The position numbers and the translations under genes were made by a program. This document shows positions 45,562 to 54,447 of a stretch of DNA of 64,000 nucleotides, piece after piece. Each line of letters begins with the position of its first letter. Positions within the stretch are counted from its first letter, which is position 1. The stretch is from Catalinimonas alkaloidigena. GTDB lineage: Bacteria; Bacteroidota; Bacteroidia; Cytophagales; Cyclobacteriaceae. Where the stretch lies: NCBI RefSeq assembly GCF_029504655.1, contig NZ_JAQFIL010000001.1:6081001-6145000 (forward strand). The letters are read 5' to 3'. The notes beneath the pieces were generated by a model. That model was not told the origin of the DNA. It ran no database searches and saw only the letters and a program-made list of their open reading frames with translations.

Positions 45562-46878
45562 ATGAATTTTATGCTGAATCAAAAATCATTCTGGTCGGCC
45601 TGCCTTCTGTTCACGATGTTTGCTACAATAGCAAATGCTCAAGATGGATGGAATTGGCCTGAGGACAAGGCAACTGCGCAAGAAAAAGTCGTGTTATATA
45701 CCGACATGAAGAAGGCGAAGAATTATGAAGCTGCCCTCCCCCCATTGAATTGGTTATTTGAAAATGCTCCCAACCTTAACAGTTCTATCTATATTAATGG
45801 AGCTGATATATATGAAGAGCTAGCACTTAAAACTAAAGACCCTCAAAAAAAGCAGGAATATGTAGACAAAACTCTTAGCATGTATGATCAGCGTATTGAG
45901 CACTTCGGTGATGAGGTCAATGTCATGAACCGTAAGGCCAGTACTTCCATGAAACTCATGTATAGTGATAAAAGCAACTATGACCAGCTTTATGATGTTT
46001 ACAACAAAGCACTCGAGGTTTCTGGGGATAAGCTAGCTTATTACAATGTTACCCCTTTTATGAACATAGCAAAGGTGCAATATGAGCGTGGTAAGTTTGA
46101 AGCTGAGCAGGTAATTGAAATATATGACAAGCTTAGTGCCATCAACCAGGCTAATATTGAAAGTGGCCGTAATGCTGAAAAATACAAAGATCAGCAGGAA
46201 AAAATAGATGCGATCTTTACTGCTACTGTCACTGTAAGCTGTGATTATATTCAGGAGAAAATGGTACCTAAACTGGAAGCAAATCCTGATGACCTGGACT
46301 TAGCCAAAAAGATCATCGCGCTTTCACTCTCTTCTTCCTGTACCGACATGCCGTTCTTTACCCAGGCAGCTGAAGCTACTTTTAATAAAGAACCTAATGC
46401 CGGATTAGCTAAGACTATTGCTTCTCGTAAGTTACAAAATGAAGATACTGAAGCTGCCAAGGAATGGTTTAATAAGTCGCTGGAGTTGTCTACTGACGAT
46501 GCTCAGAAGGCTGAAATCTATATGGACCTTGCATCTATCGCCCTTAAAGAGGGAAATAAGTCTGGTGCCCGTAATAATGCTCTTCAGGCTGCATCATTAA
46601 GTTCTGAAGAAGCGGAAAAAGCTTACAATATGGTGGGTAATATGTATTTCTCAAGCTATGACCAGTGCAAACGCGGTGAAGATATGGTAAAAGACCGTGC
46701 CGTATTCCTGGCTGCTTACGATATGTACAAGAAAGCCGGAAACTCTTCTGGTATGGCTCAGGCTAAAGCCCAGTTTCCATCTAAAGAAGAAGTTTTTACG
46801 TACAATTATAAAGTGGGAGACTCTATAAGCGTAGGCTGCTGGATTGGCGAAAGCGTAAGCATACAGACCAGAGATTAA
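45562..46878 (+). CDS. exported TPR-like protein
   Basis: A 438-residue protein with a signal peptide (CLLFTMFATIANAQ, cleavage after ANA). The mature part is helical and contains tetratricopeptide-like units, clearest at GLAKTIASRKLQNEDTEAAKEWFNKSLEL and AEIYMDLASIALKEGNKSGARNNALQA. The end (YKVGDSISVGCWIGESVSIQTRD) is different and cysteine-containing. I know no characterised member. It sits between the outer-membrane protein and lptC in a cluster found in many Bacteroidota, so an envelope role is likely. A strong terminator follows. Confidence 0.7.
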   Translation: MNFMLNQKSFWSACLLFTMFATIANAQDGWNWPEDKATAQEKVVLYTDMKKAKNYEAALPPLNWLFENAPNLNSSIYINGADIYEELALKTKDPQKKQEYVDKTLSMYDQRIEHFGDEVNVMNRKASTSMKLMYSDKSNYDQLYDVYNKALEVSGDKLAYYNVTPFMNIAKVQYERGKFEAEQVIEIYDKLSAINQANIESGRNAEKYKDQQEKIDAIFTATVTVSCDYIQEKMVPKLEANPDDLDLAKKIIALSLSSSCTDMPFFTQAAEATFNKEPNAGLAKTIASRKLQNEDTEAAKEWFNKSLELSTDDAQKAEIYMDLASIALKEGNKSGARNNALQAASLSSEEAEKAYNMVGNMYFSSYDQCKRGEDMVKDRAVFLAAYDMYKKAGNSSGMAQAKAQFPSKEEVFTYNYKVGDSISVGCWIGESVSIQTRD

Positions 46879-46902
46879 AATCCTATAAAATATTCCTTCA
46901 AT

Positions 46903-46936
46903 AGCCATTCTCTCTTTTGAGGGGATGGCTTTTTTT
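46903..46936 (+). terminator. terminator after the 45562 TPR gene
   Basis: AGCCATTCTCTC (46903-46914) pairs with GAGGGGATGGCT (46919-46930, two G-T pairs) around TTTT, followed by TTTTTT. lptC would then need its own promoter. Confidence 0.75.
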
Positions 46937-46992
46937 CATACAACTATTCAGCATAAAAAATGGTATACTATTGAAAAGTATGAATAAGTGAA

Positions 46993-47535
46993 ATGTTAAG
47001 AAGAGCAATTATATTGGGCCTTTTTTGTGTGTGTGTTGCCTGCTCGGATGATGGCCAAAGCCCTGATGACTTCAAAGGGTATGACGGTCCGGTGATGGAA
47101 GCGACAGATGTGGAGCTACTGCATAGTGACTCTGCTATTGTCATTGTCAGGCTCACAGCAGACCGTCAATGGGAGTTTGAGAATCAGGATCGTGAATTTC
47201 CAGAGGGTATCTTTATTGAGTTTTTTGAAAAAGATGAAACTAAAGAGGCCTCCATTAAAGCTAACCACGGTTACTTCAACAAGCAGGAAAACAAGTATAC
47301 TGCTACCGGTGATGTAGTAGTACAGAATTATAAATCCAACGAAAGACTTGAGACTGAAGTACTACACTGGGAACCTAATAAAAACGAAATCTATACTGAT
47401 CGTTATGTGGAGATTATCACTAATGGCGATGTATTAATGGGCGAAGGACTTACTTCAGATGAATCTTTTACTGATTGGCAAATCCTGAAGCCAAAGGGGA
47501 CCCTGCCCCTCAATGAACAAACACCAATAGAATAA
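46993..47535 (+). CDS. lptC: LptC-like LPS export lipoprotein
   Basis: A 180-residue lipoprotein (signal ending VCVAC). The region SIKANHGYFNKQENKYTATGDVVVQNYKSNERLETEVLHWEPNKNEIYTDRYV, residues about 90-145, is the LptC beta-jellyroll seen in all family members. LptC carries lipopolysaccharide from LptB2FG toward LptA in the periplasm. The Lpt partners are not in the window. It overlaps nothing and is followed by a small membrane protein 6 bases away. Confidence 0.85.
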   Translation: MLRRAIILGLFCVCVACSDDGQSPDDFKGYDGPVMEATDVELLHSDSAIVIVRLTADRQWEFENQDREFPEGIFIEFFEKDETKEASIKANHGYFNKQENKYTATGDVVVQNYKSNERLETEVLHWEPNKNEIYTDRYVEIITNGDVLMGEGLTSDESFTDWQILKPKGTLPLNEQTPIE

Positions 47536-47541
47536 AGATAC

Positions 47542-47778
47542 ATGCGGTTACTGGATGCTATTTTACTTTCCCTGAGTGTTGCGTTTTTTATTATCGGAGT
47601 ACACCAGACAATGGTGGGTAGCGAAACTATTGCTGAAGGCGTAGCAAACGCCTACGTTTTCTTTATGGCTTCCTTAATTTTACTATTCTGGTACAGAGTA
47701 CGCCGAAAAAACCAGCAGCAGGAGAAAGCACAAGAAAAAAAAGGAGAGAAAAACAAAAAGAAAAAAAGATCAAAGTAA
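47542..47778 (+). CDS. small membrane protein with lysine-rich tail
   Basis: A 78-residue protein with two probable helices (LLDAILLSLSVAFFIIGVH and VANAYVFFMASLILLFWY) and a tail of about 25 residues made mostly of Lys, Glu, Gln and Asn. It starts 6 bases after lptC and ends before the CBS gene, so it belongs to this operon. I do not recognise the family; similar proteins occur between lptC and the CBS protein in other Bacteroidota. Confidence 0.65.
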   Translation: MRLLDAILLSLSVAFFIIGVHQTMVGSETIAEGVANAYVFFMASLILLFWYRVRRKNQQQEKAQEKKGEKNKKKKRSK

Positions 47779-47841
47779 AATGAAACTACTATGTTTACCT
47801 TTTTGCTCACACTCAATACCCAGTGATTGCTAAACCAACAT

Positions 47842-49152
47842 ATGGATTATTACAGCATTACCATAGTATTAATATGTCTTTTGTTTTCTGCTTTTTTCTC
47901 AGGAATAGAGATTGCCTTTATCTCAGCCGATAAATTAAGGATTGAATTAGCCGGTAAACAAGGAGCGCTTTCTGGTAGATTACTGTCTCACTTTCTTCAA
48001 AAACCCTCCCGTTTCATAGGCACTACGCTGGTAGGGAATAACATAGCCCTGGTACTTTATGGTATTTTTATGGCAAACCTGCTGGAGCCATGGCTGGTGG
48101 GGCAGCTCCCGGAAATCATCAACAATGATATCACGGTACTTACCCTACAAACCATACTGGCAACTATTTTGGTACTTATCGTGGCTGAATTTACTCCGAA
48201 GAGTGCCTTCTTGATAGACCCGAACGGACTATTGTCTATTTTTGCGATTCCTATCACCATGATTTATTACATCATGTATCCATTTGTGTGGATCATAGAT
48301 AAAGTATCTCAGTTCGTCATCATTTATGTTTTGGGATTCAAGTACCGGGAAGATAAACCTGTTTTCGGACTTACTGACCTCAATAATTATATCAAAAACA
48401 CACTAAGTGAAGAAGTGCTGCAAGAAAGTAGCAAGCAGCATATCCAGCAGTCACCTCCACGGGTAGATACTAAGATTTTCAGCAATGCGTTAGAATTTAA
48501 GACTGTCAAGGTAAGAGAATGTATGATTCCACGTACTGAAGTGGTAGCTGTGGATATTGAAGATGATATTGGGGAGCTTAAGGAAGCCTTTATGCAGAGT
48601 GGCCACTCCAAAATTATTGTGTACAAAGAATCAATAGATGAAGTGATCGGCTACTGTCACTCGCTGGAGCTTTTTAAAAAGCCCGAGACTATCAGCCAGA
48701 TTCTAACGCCTATCATTATCGTACCGGAAACCATCCCGGCCAACGAGCTGATGATTCAATTTATTACCGAGCATAAGAGCCTGGCCCTGGTAGTGGATGA
48801 GTTTGGCGGAACTGCAGGAATTGTGAGCATGGAAGATATTATAGAAGAGATTTTCGGTGATATACAGGATGAACACGATGCGGAAGACTGGGTAGAGATG
48901 CAACTGGATGAGCATAACTATCTCATAAGCGCACGACATGAAATTGACTACCTTAATGAAAAATTCAATTGGGTAATTCCTGCGGGAGATTATGATACGC
49001 TAGGGGGGTATATATTATCGCTCACGGGAGAAATTCCTACCACCGGCGATGTTGTCAGGGTCCCCCCTTTTACGTTTACTATCATGTCTATGCACGAAAA
49101 CAGAATAGACAATGTGAAAGTGACTGTTAACAGTAAACAGCAGGAAGCTTGA
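47842..49152 (+). CDS. CNNM/CorC-family (hemolysin-type) CBS membrane protein
   Basis: A 436-residue protein (ATG 47842; the frame is open from a TTG at 47827). The N-terminal DUF21 membrane domain spans about 1-190. Two CBS domains cover about 205-335 (VRECMIPRTEVVAVD, then ILTPIIIVPETIPANELM). The C-terminal CorC_HlyC domain starts at LDEHNYLISARHEID and ends in VKVTVNSKQ. Members move or sense divalent cations; GldE of gliding bacteria is a relative. Placed between lptC and the periplasmic isomerase. Confidence 0.87.
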   Translation: MDYYSITIVLICLLFSAFFSGIEIAFISADKLRIELAGKQGALSGRLLSHFLQKPSRFIGTTLVGNNIALVLYGIFMANLLEPWLVGQLPEIINNDITVLTLQTILATILVLIVAEFTPKSAFLIDPNGLLSIFAIPITMIYYIMYPFVWIIDKVSQFVIIYVLGFKYREDKPVFGLTDLNNYIKNTLSEEVLQESSKQHIQQSPPRVDTKIFSNALEFKTVKVRECMIPRTEVVAVDIEDDIGELKEAFMQSGHSKIIVYKESIDEVIGYCHSLELFKKPETISQILTPIIIVPETIPANELMIQFITEHKSLALVVDEFGGTAGIVSMEDIIEEIFGDIQDEHDAEDWVEMQLDEHNYLISARHEIDYLNEKFNWVIPAGDYDTLGGYILSLTGEIPTTGDVVRVPPFTFTIMSMHENRIDNVKVTVNSKQQEA

Positions 49153-49222
49153 AAAAATATTGATCTCACTGAAAAAGAGTAAGTTTCAGGTGGGAATCAT
49201 TGACCTTCTCTCTATGTTGAAC

Positions 49223-49253
49223 TTTGAAATTAGAGGCGAATACATTTATTTTG
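49223..49253 (+). promoter_or_regulatory. promoter candidate TTTG-N20-TATTTTG for the isomerase gene
   Basis: TTTG (49223-49226) and TATTTTG (49247-49253) are 20 bases apart; the -7 element lacks one base of TAnnTTTG. The ATG at 49281 lies 27 bases beyond. Confidence 0.48.
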
Positions 49254-49280
49254 GGATTCTTTTTATAAAGTGAATAAACA

Positions 49281-51374
49281 ATGGCATTAATCAGTAAGAT
49301 TCGTGAGAGGACTGCCTTAGTCGTAGGCTTTGTCGCGCTAGGCCTTTTTCTATTTATTGCAGCGGATGTTTTTACGTCAAGCTCAGGGCTTTTTAGCCAG
49401 GAAGAGGCAGAAGTAGGAGAGATAGCCGAACAGGATATTTCCATACAGGAATACCAGCAGGCTATAGAAGAAGTAAAGTATAACTTTTCTGTCAATACCG
49501 GACGTAACCCTACGGAGAGAGAAATGATATCCATTCGGCAGCAGGCTTGGGATAAGCTTATTGCTGACATTGCTTTCACCGAGCAGTTTGAAGAACTGGG
49601 AATACAGGTGACAGAGAGTGAGCTCGTGGATATGGTACAGGGTAATAATATCACTCCGGAGATTCGTCAGGCATTTACCAATCCCGAGACCGGGGAATTT
49701 AGCCGGGATCAGGTGGTAAGCTATTTGCAAAACCTCCCTCAGTTGCAGCCTCAGCAGCAGGTAGCCTGGCAGGTATTTGAAAACAACCTGAAAACCGGAC
49801 GTAGAAGAATCAAGTATGATAACCTGATTACTTACGCTGACTATATCACCACGCAGGAGGCACAACAGCAATATAAGGCTGAAAATACCGTAGCAGAAGT
49901 ACAGTACCTATATGTTCCTTTCTACGCTATAAGCGATACTGCAATTAATGTAACGGATGCGCAGCTTCAGGCTTACCTGGATGAACATCCTGATGAGTTT
50001 AAGGTAGAAGAAGGGCGTACACTAAGTTATGTTTCTTTCTCTATCGCACCTTCCGGAGAAGATACCACCTACTTCATGGAAGAGATTGAGCAATTGAAAT
50101 CTAACTTTGCCAGTGCTTCCAATGACTCTTCTTTTGCTGCTATCAATACCGATGGTACCGGACAAGCGTATGGCACATATGCTCCCGGACAAATTCCTGC
50201 TCAACTGCAGGGCGTTCCTTTACAGCAAGGTCAAGTTTACGGACCTTATCCAAACAACGGAGCTTACACCCTTTTCAAAGTCTCTGAAGCTACTGAAGAT
50301 ACTGTGTCTTATGCCAAAGCAAGTCATATCCTTTTCAAGACCGAGGAAACTCCGGAGGCTGAAGCCAGAAGTAAAGCTCAGGATGTACTGAATCAGCTCA
50401 TCAACGGAGCAGACTTTGCCCAACTGGCCCGTGAAAACAGCGAAGATGTGACTGCCTCTCGAGGTGGAGACTTAGGCTGGTTTCCTGAAGGCCGGATGGT
50501 AACTGAGTTTGAAGATGCCATTTTTTCAAGAAATGAAGCAGGACTGATCAGGAAGTTAATTAAGACTGACTATGGCTACCATATCATTAAAGTTACTGAA
50601 GCCCCTACAGATCAGGCATATAAAATCGCTACAGTAGTAAGGGAGCTTTACCCTAGTGATGCTACCCGTGATCAGGCTTATCGCAAAGCGGATTACTTTG
50701 CCAGCAGTGTTGATAATGCCAGCAGCTTCACCACCCAGGCACAACAGGAATCACTGGATATTCAAACTGCCGAAAATATCGCTAGTTCAGCTCAGAATAT
50801 TCGTGGCCTAGGGGATGCCCGCCAGATCGTACGCTGGGCTTACAATGATGCTTCTGTAGGCGAAATATCTACTGTATTTGAGCTAGACGATTCCTATGTA
50901 GTAGCAGTACTTACCGGCAGCAGAGAGGAAGGCACCGCTTCACTTGAAGCTGTGAGAGATGAAGTCGCTACCAAAGTGAGAGCGGAAATGAAAGGTGAGC
51001 AAATTGCTGAAAAGCTAAAAGGCTTGACAGGGACACTTGATGAAATCGCCAGTGCTTTTGGTACTGATGCCAGCGTTTACTCCAGCAGTGATTTAAAGAT
51101 GAGCAGCAATACCCTCCCCAACGTAGGCTTTGCACCCAAAGCGGTAGGTAAAGCATTTGCACTTGATGCAGGAGAAGTCTCAGAACCTATACAGGGTGAG
51201 AATGGCGTAGTTATGATTCAGCTTGATGCAATCACTGAAGCTCCTGAAATTGCTGACTACTCTACATACAAGGAGCAGTTGCAACAACAGGCCAATCAAC
51301 GCAGTAGTTTCAATATTTCTGAAGCGGTGCGGGAGTTCGCTGATATTGAAGATGAACGCTATAAGTTCTACTAG
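49281..51374 (+). CDS. SurA/PpiD-type peptidyl-prolyl isomerase
   Basis: A 697-residue membrane-anchored chaperone. A single helix sits at residues 14-34 (TALVVGFVALGLFLFIAADVF). A SurA_N-like region follows (EREMISIRQQAWDKLIADIAF, about 75-95). Rotamase domain 1 spans about 345-440 (ASHILFKTEETPEAEARSKAQ ... DLGWFPEGRMVTEFEDAIF ... TDYGYHIIKVTEA). A parvulin-like domain at the C-terminus has lost its clear motifs. PpiD and SurA fold outer-membrane proteins. It closes the cluster and is followed by a perfect terminator. Confidence 0.88.
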   Translation: MALISKIRERTALVVGFVALGLFLFIAADVFTSSSGLFSQEEAEVGEIAEQDISIQEYQQAIEEVKYNFSVNTGRNPTEREMISIRQQAWDKLIADIAFTEQFEELGIQVTESELVDMVQGNNITPEIRQAFTNPETGEFSRDQVVSYLQNLPQLQPQQQVAWQVFENNLKTGRRRIKYDNLITYADYITTQEAQQQYKAENTVAEVQYLYVPFYAISDTAINVTDAQLQAYLDEHPDEFKVEEGRTLSYVSFSIAPSGEDTTYFMEEIEQLKSNFASASNDSSFAAINTDGTGQAYGTYAPGQIPAQLQGVPLQQGQVYGPYPNNGAYTLFKVSEATEDTVSYAKASHILFKTEETPEAEARSKAQDVLNQLINGADFAQLARENSEDVTASRGGDLGWFPEGRMVTEFEDAIFSRNEAGLIRKLIKTDYGYHIIKVTEAPTDQAYKIATVVRELYPSDATRDQAYRKADYFASSVDNASSFTTQAQQESLDIQTAENIASSAQNIRGLGDARQIVRWAYNDASVGEISTVFELDDSYVVAVLTGSREEGTASLEAVRDEVATKVRAEMKGEQIAEKLKGLTGTLDEIASAFGTDASVYSSSDLKMSSNTLPNVGFAPKAVGKAFALDAGEVSEPIQGENGVVMIQLDAITEAPEIADYSTYKEQLQQQANQRSSFNISEAVREFADIEDERYKFY

Positions 51375-51402
51375 AAGTTACTAAACATTACGATATTTAT
51401 GA

Positions 51403-51431
51403 GGCTGCCCCAAAAAGGCAGCCTTTTTTTT
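51403..51431 (+). terminator. terminator after the isomerase gene
   Basis: GGCTGCC (51403-51409) and GGCAGCC (51417-51423) form a perfect 7-bp stem with a 7-nt loop, followed by eight T's. A textbook intrinsic terminator. Confidence 0.85.
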
Positions 51432-51593
51432 ACCAATTCCATCTCTTGATTTTTCTTCATACAATCCAAGTTTTCTTCAAAATATTTAGATTTTACAGAA
51501 AAACATATTTACTTAAATAGGTTAATTAAAACTCACCAAGTATCTTCCAAGAAATAGCCTCATTTATTCTACACAACCTAATTCATAATCTAG

Positions 51594-53309
51594 ATGCAAA
51601 TCAAGAAGTCTTCAAAAGTCTATGACGCCATCATCGTTGGCTCAGGAGCAGGAGGCGGCATGGCTGCTAAAATACTCGCTGAATCCGGATTAAATATTGC
51701 CATTGTTGAAGCAGGTCCATTCTTTGACCCTACTGACCCTGCTCAAATGACCCAGTTAAAATGGCCCTGGGAATCGCCCCGTAGAGGAGCCGGCACTACC
51801 CGGGCCTTTGGCGATTTTGACGCTGCCTACGGCGGATGGGAAATTGAGGGAGAGCCTTACACCCGAACGAATGGCACTGAGTTTGACTGGTTTCGCGCCC
51901 ATATGCTCGGAGGCAGAACGAATCACTGGGGAAGAATCTCTTTAAGGTTTGGCCCTGATGATTTCAGAAGAAATGACCTGGACGGGCTAAGCGATAACTG
52001 GCCTATCAGCTACGATGATGTCAGTCCTTATTATGATAAGGTAGACAAACTCATAGGAGTTTTCGGAAGTAAGGAGAATATGCGGAATGAACCGGACGGA
52101 TACTTTCTGCCTGCTCCTAAACCCAGGCTGCACGAATTATACTACATCAAAGGAGCCAGGAAAGCCGGCGTGACGGTAATTCCCGCCAGAAAATCAATGC
52201 TTACCAAGCGCATTAACAATGACAGGGGCGTTTGTTTTTACTGTGGACAGTGCGGAAGAGCATGTTCTGCCAAGGCTGACTTCTCTTCCGGTACTTCATT
52301 GGTTTTTCCTGCGCAAAAGACTGGCAAGGTAGACCTCTTCGTGAATTCAGTGGTAAGAGAAGTAACTACCAATAATGAAGGCATTGCCACCGGCGTTTCT
52401 TATGTCAACAAAGAAGACCGGCAGGAGTATCAACTCAAAGGCCGTACAGTAGTGCTGGCAGCCTCTGCCTGTAGTTCAGCACGTATCCTCATGAATTCCA
52501 AGAGTGCTCAGCACCCCAATGGTCTGGGCAATGGATCAGATATAGTAGGCAAATATCTGCATGACTCTACAGGGAGTAGCAGAAGTGCCTTCGTTCCTGA
52601 GCTGATGAACCGTAAAATCTACAACGAAGATGGCGTAAGTGGCATGCACGTGTACAGTCCCTGGTGGCTGGACAATAAGAAGCTGGATTTTGCCAGAGGC
52701 TATCACATAGAAGTTGGAGGTGGCATGGGGATGCCTTCTTACGGATTTGGCAATGGGATCACGGAGATGAACAAGTTTATCGGTGAGCAGACAGGAGGCT
52801 ATGGCAACAAGCTGCGCGACGATGTCAAGCGGTTTTATGGCGCTTTTATTGGCGTAGCGGGTCGTGGAGAGTGTATCGCCCGGAAAGATAACTACTGTGA
52901 AATTGATCCTGATGTGGTGGATGAATGGGGAATTCCGGTATTGCGCTTCAATTATACCTGGTCTGACCATGAGCGCCTTCAGGCTAAGCATATGCACCAG
53001 ACCTTTGAAGAAATCTTCCATGCCATGGGCGCTACTGTGCTAGGCAATACTCCGGGCAAAGATCAGGATTATGGACTGGCTGCCCCCGGCAGAATCATCC
53101 ACGAAGTAGGTACCACCCGTATGGGTAGTGACCCTAAAACTTCAGTAGTCAACAAACACCAGCAGTTACATGAAGCTAAAAACGTCTTTGTAGTAGATGG
53201 CGGACCATTTGTTTCACAGGCTGATAAAAACCCTACCTGGACGATACTGGCTCTATCCTGGAAAACCTCTGATTATATCATTGACCAATTCAAAAAACAA
53301 AATATCTAA
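51594..53309 (+). CDS. GMC-family oxidoreductase, FAD subunit
   Basis: A 571-residue flavoprotein. The FAD site is YDAIIVGSGAGGGMAAKIL (residues about 9-27), with MLGGRTNHWGR and the GMC_oxred_C end DGGPFVSQADKNPTWTILALS carrying the catalytic region. A CxxCxxC...C cluster, CFYCGQCGRAC, at about 215-225 is typical of the gluconate/sorbitol dehydrogenase branch. It probably oxidises a sugar or polyol; the electron acceptor is unknown. The partner subunit starts 12 bases downstream. Confidence 0.9.
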   Translation: MQIKKSSKVYDAIIVGSGAGGGMAAKILAESGLNIAIVEAGPFFDPTDPAQMTQLKWPWESPRRGAGTTRAFGDFDAAYGGWEIEGEPYTRTNGTEFDWFRAHMLGGRTNHWGRISLRFGPDDFRRNDLDGLSDNWPISYDDVSPYYDKVDKLIGVFGSKENMRNEPDGYFLPAPKPRLHELYYIKGARKAGVTVIPARKSMLTKRINNDRGVCFYCGQCGRACSAKADFSSGTSLVFPAQKTGKVDLFVNSVVREVTTNNEGIATGVSYVNKEDRQEYQLKGRTVVLAASACSSARILMNSKSAQHPNGLGNGSDIVGKYLHDSTGSSRSAFVPELMNRKIYNEDGVSGMHVYSPWWLDNKKLDFARGYHIEVGGGMGMPSYGFGNGITEMNKFIGEQTGGYGNKLRDDVKRFYGAFIGVAGRGECIARKDNYCEIDPDVVDEWGIPVLRFNYTWSDHERLQAKHMHQTFEEIFHAMGATVLGNTPGKDQDYGLAAPGRIIHEVGTTRMGSDPKTSVVNKHQQLHEAKNVFVVDGGPFVSQADKNPTWTILALSWKTSDYIIDQFKKQNI

Positions 53310-53321
53310 TCCTATTACATC

Positions 53322-54026
53322 ATGGACAGAAGAGAATCATTAAAATCAATGTTGTTAGGTTCTGTGGCGGGAGGATTAATCATCAATGGTTGTGCCCCTC
53401 AAGAAGCTGAAGCTCCCCAGGCCCCTGTGGCAGACAATAATGCTTACGGACGTACCGATGAAGAAAAAGCCCGGGATCAAAAACTTTTTGAATCGGAGTT
53501 TTTTACTGAGCTGGAATTAAATACAATCGCCACCCTCTGCGACCTGATCTTACCGGCAAGTGAAAGTGCCGGTTCGGCTACTGATGCTGGCGTGCACGAA
53601 TTTATCGCCTTTATCGTAAAAGACATTACAGCCCATCAGACTCCCATTAGGGGTGGGCTTATGTGGTTGAATAACAGGGCCAACAGAAAGTTTGACGTCG
53701 TATTTGACGAGTGTTCAGAAGCACAGCAGAAAGAATTACTGGATGAAATCGCCTATCCGGATAAGGCTTCTTCCGAAGTAGCTCAGGGGGTAGAGTTTTT
53801 TAATCGCATGAGAAACCTGACTTTAACTGGCTACTATACTTCTAAAATGGGCATAGAAGACCTGGGCTATCAGGGGAACCGCCCTAATGTATGGGATGGG
53901 GTACCTGAAGATGTATTGAAGGAGCACGGCATGGCCTATGATGAAGAGTGGCTGGCTAAGTGCGTCAATCAGGAAACCCGCAATGAAATCGCTCAGTGGG
54001 ATGACAAGGGCAACCTGATTACTTAG
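53322..54026 (+). CDS. gluconate 2-dehydrogenase subunit 3 family lipoprotein
   Basis: A 234-residue protein with RR at residues 3-4 and a lipobox-like ending in Cys24 (GLIINGC), so a Tat-exported lipoprotein. The family core LELNTIATLCDLILPASESAGSATDAGVHEFI (residues about 64-95) matches the small subunit of membrane gluconate dehydrogenases, and the later EVAQGVEFFNRMRNLTLTGYYTSK is typical. It pairs with the FAD subunit; no cytochrome subunit follows. Confidence 0.88.
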   Translation: MDRRESLKSMLLGSVAGGLIINGCAPQEAEAPQAPVADNNAYGRTDEEKARDQKLFESEFFTELELNTIATLCDLILPASESAGSATDAGVHEFIAFIVKDITAHQTPIRGGLMWLNNRANRKFDVVFDECSEAQQKELLDEIAYPDKASSEVAQGVEFFNRMRNLTLTGYYTSKMGIEDLGYQGNRPNVWDGVPEDVLKEHGMAYDEEWLAKCVNQETRNEIAQWDDKGNLIT

Positions 54027-54447
54027 TTATTAATGAGTGATTCATGGGAACGCTTATCAATAGGTTGACAACAAAAAGGCAGACGTTCCACGCTGGGAGT
54101 TACATTGCGTTGAGCGAAAGCCAATCTGAGAAGAAGGCAAGTATTGCTCTACCAAGCAGCGTAATTTTGCTATTGAAAGCAGGGCACTATTAGTACCCGA
54201 TGTGGGCTAGTTATACTATCAAAAGTAGCCGACTTAGCACATCAAAAGTAAGCTAGTTATGCTACCAAAAGTAGTCGACTTAGCATACCAAGTGTAAGTT
54301 ACTTTTGCACCCTGCTCTCACTTATTTGTTCATCGTATTGATGGAAATAGACTCTATTTTTAACAAGGGTCTAGTCAGAAGCGTCGCACCCCTCCTGACT
54401 GGCCCCTTGTCCTTTGGAAAGAAAATCAGTATATTCTTTATTATTCC
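54027..54447. other. 421-bp accessory-looking region with short repeats
   Basis: No ORF is supported. The middle holds four 23-bp quasi-repeats (listed separately). The flanks have no terminator or promoter that I can name. It lies between the GMC unit (+) and the permease array (-). Confidence 0.5.
54206..54307. repeat. tandem 46-bp unit made of 23-bp half-repeats with CAAAAGTA core
   Basis: Two 46-bp units (54206-54251 and 54252-54297) match at about 38 of 46 bases. Each unit contains two 23-bp halves that share A-x-TTA ... CAAAAGTA, giving four copies beginning at 54206, 54229, 54252 and 54275 (the last degenerate). TTACTTTTG at 54299-54307 is the inverse of CAAAAGTAA at 54243-54251. Confidence 0.7.

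Noticed and set aside
54206..54307. CRISPR array
   Set aside because: Repeats are contiguous and degenerate, with no spacer sequences of constant length and no cas genes.
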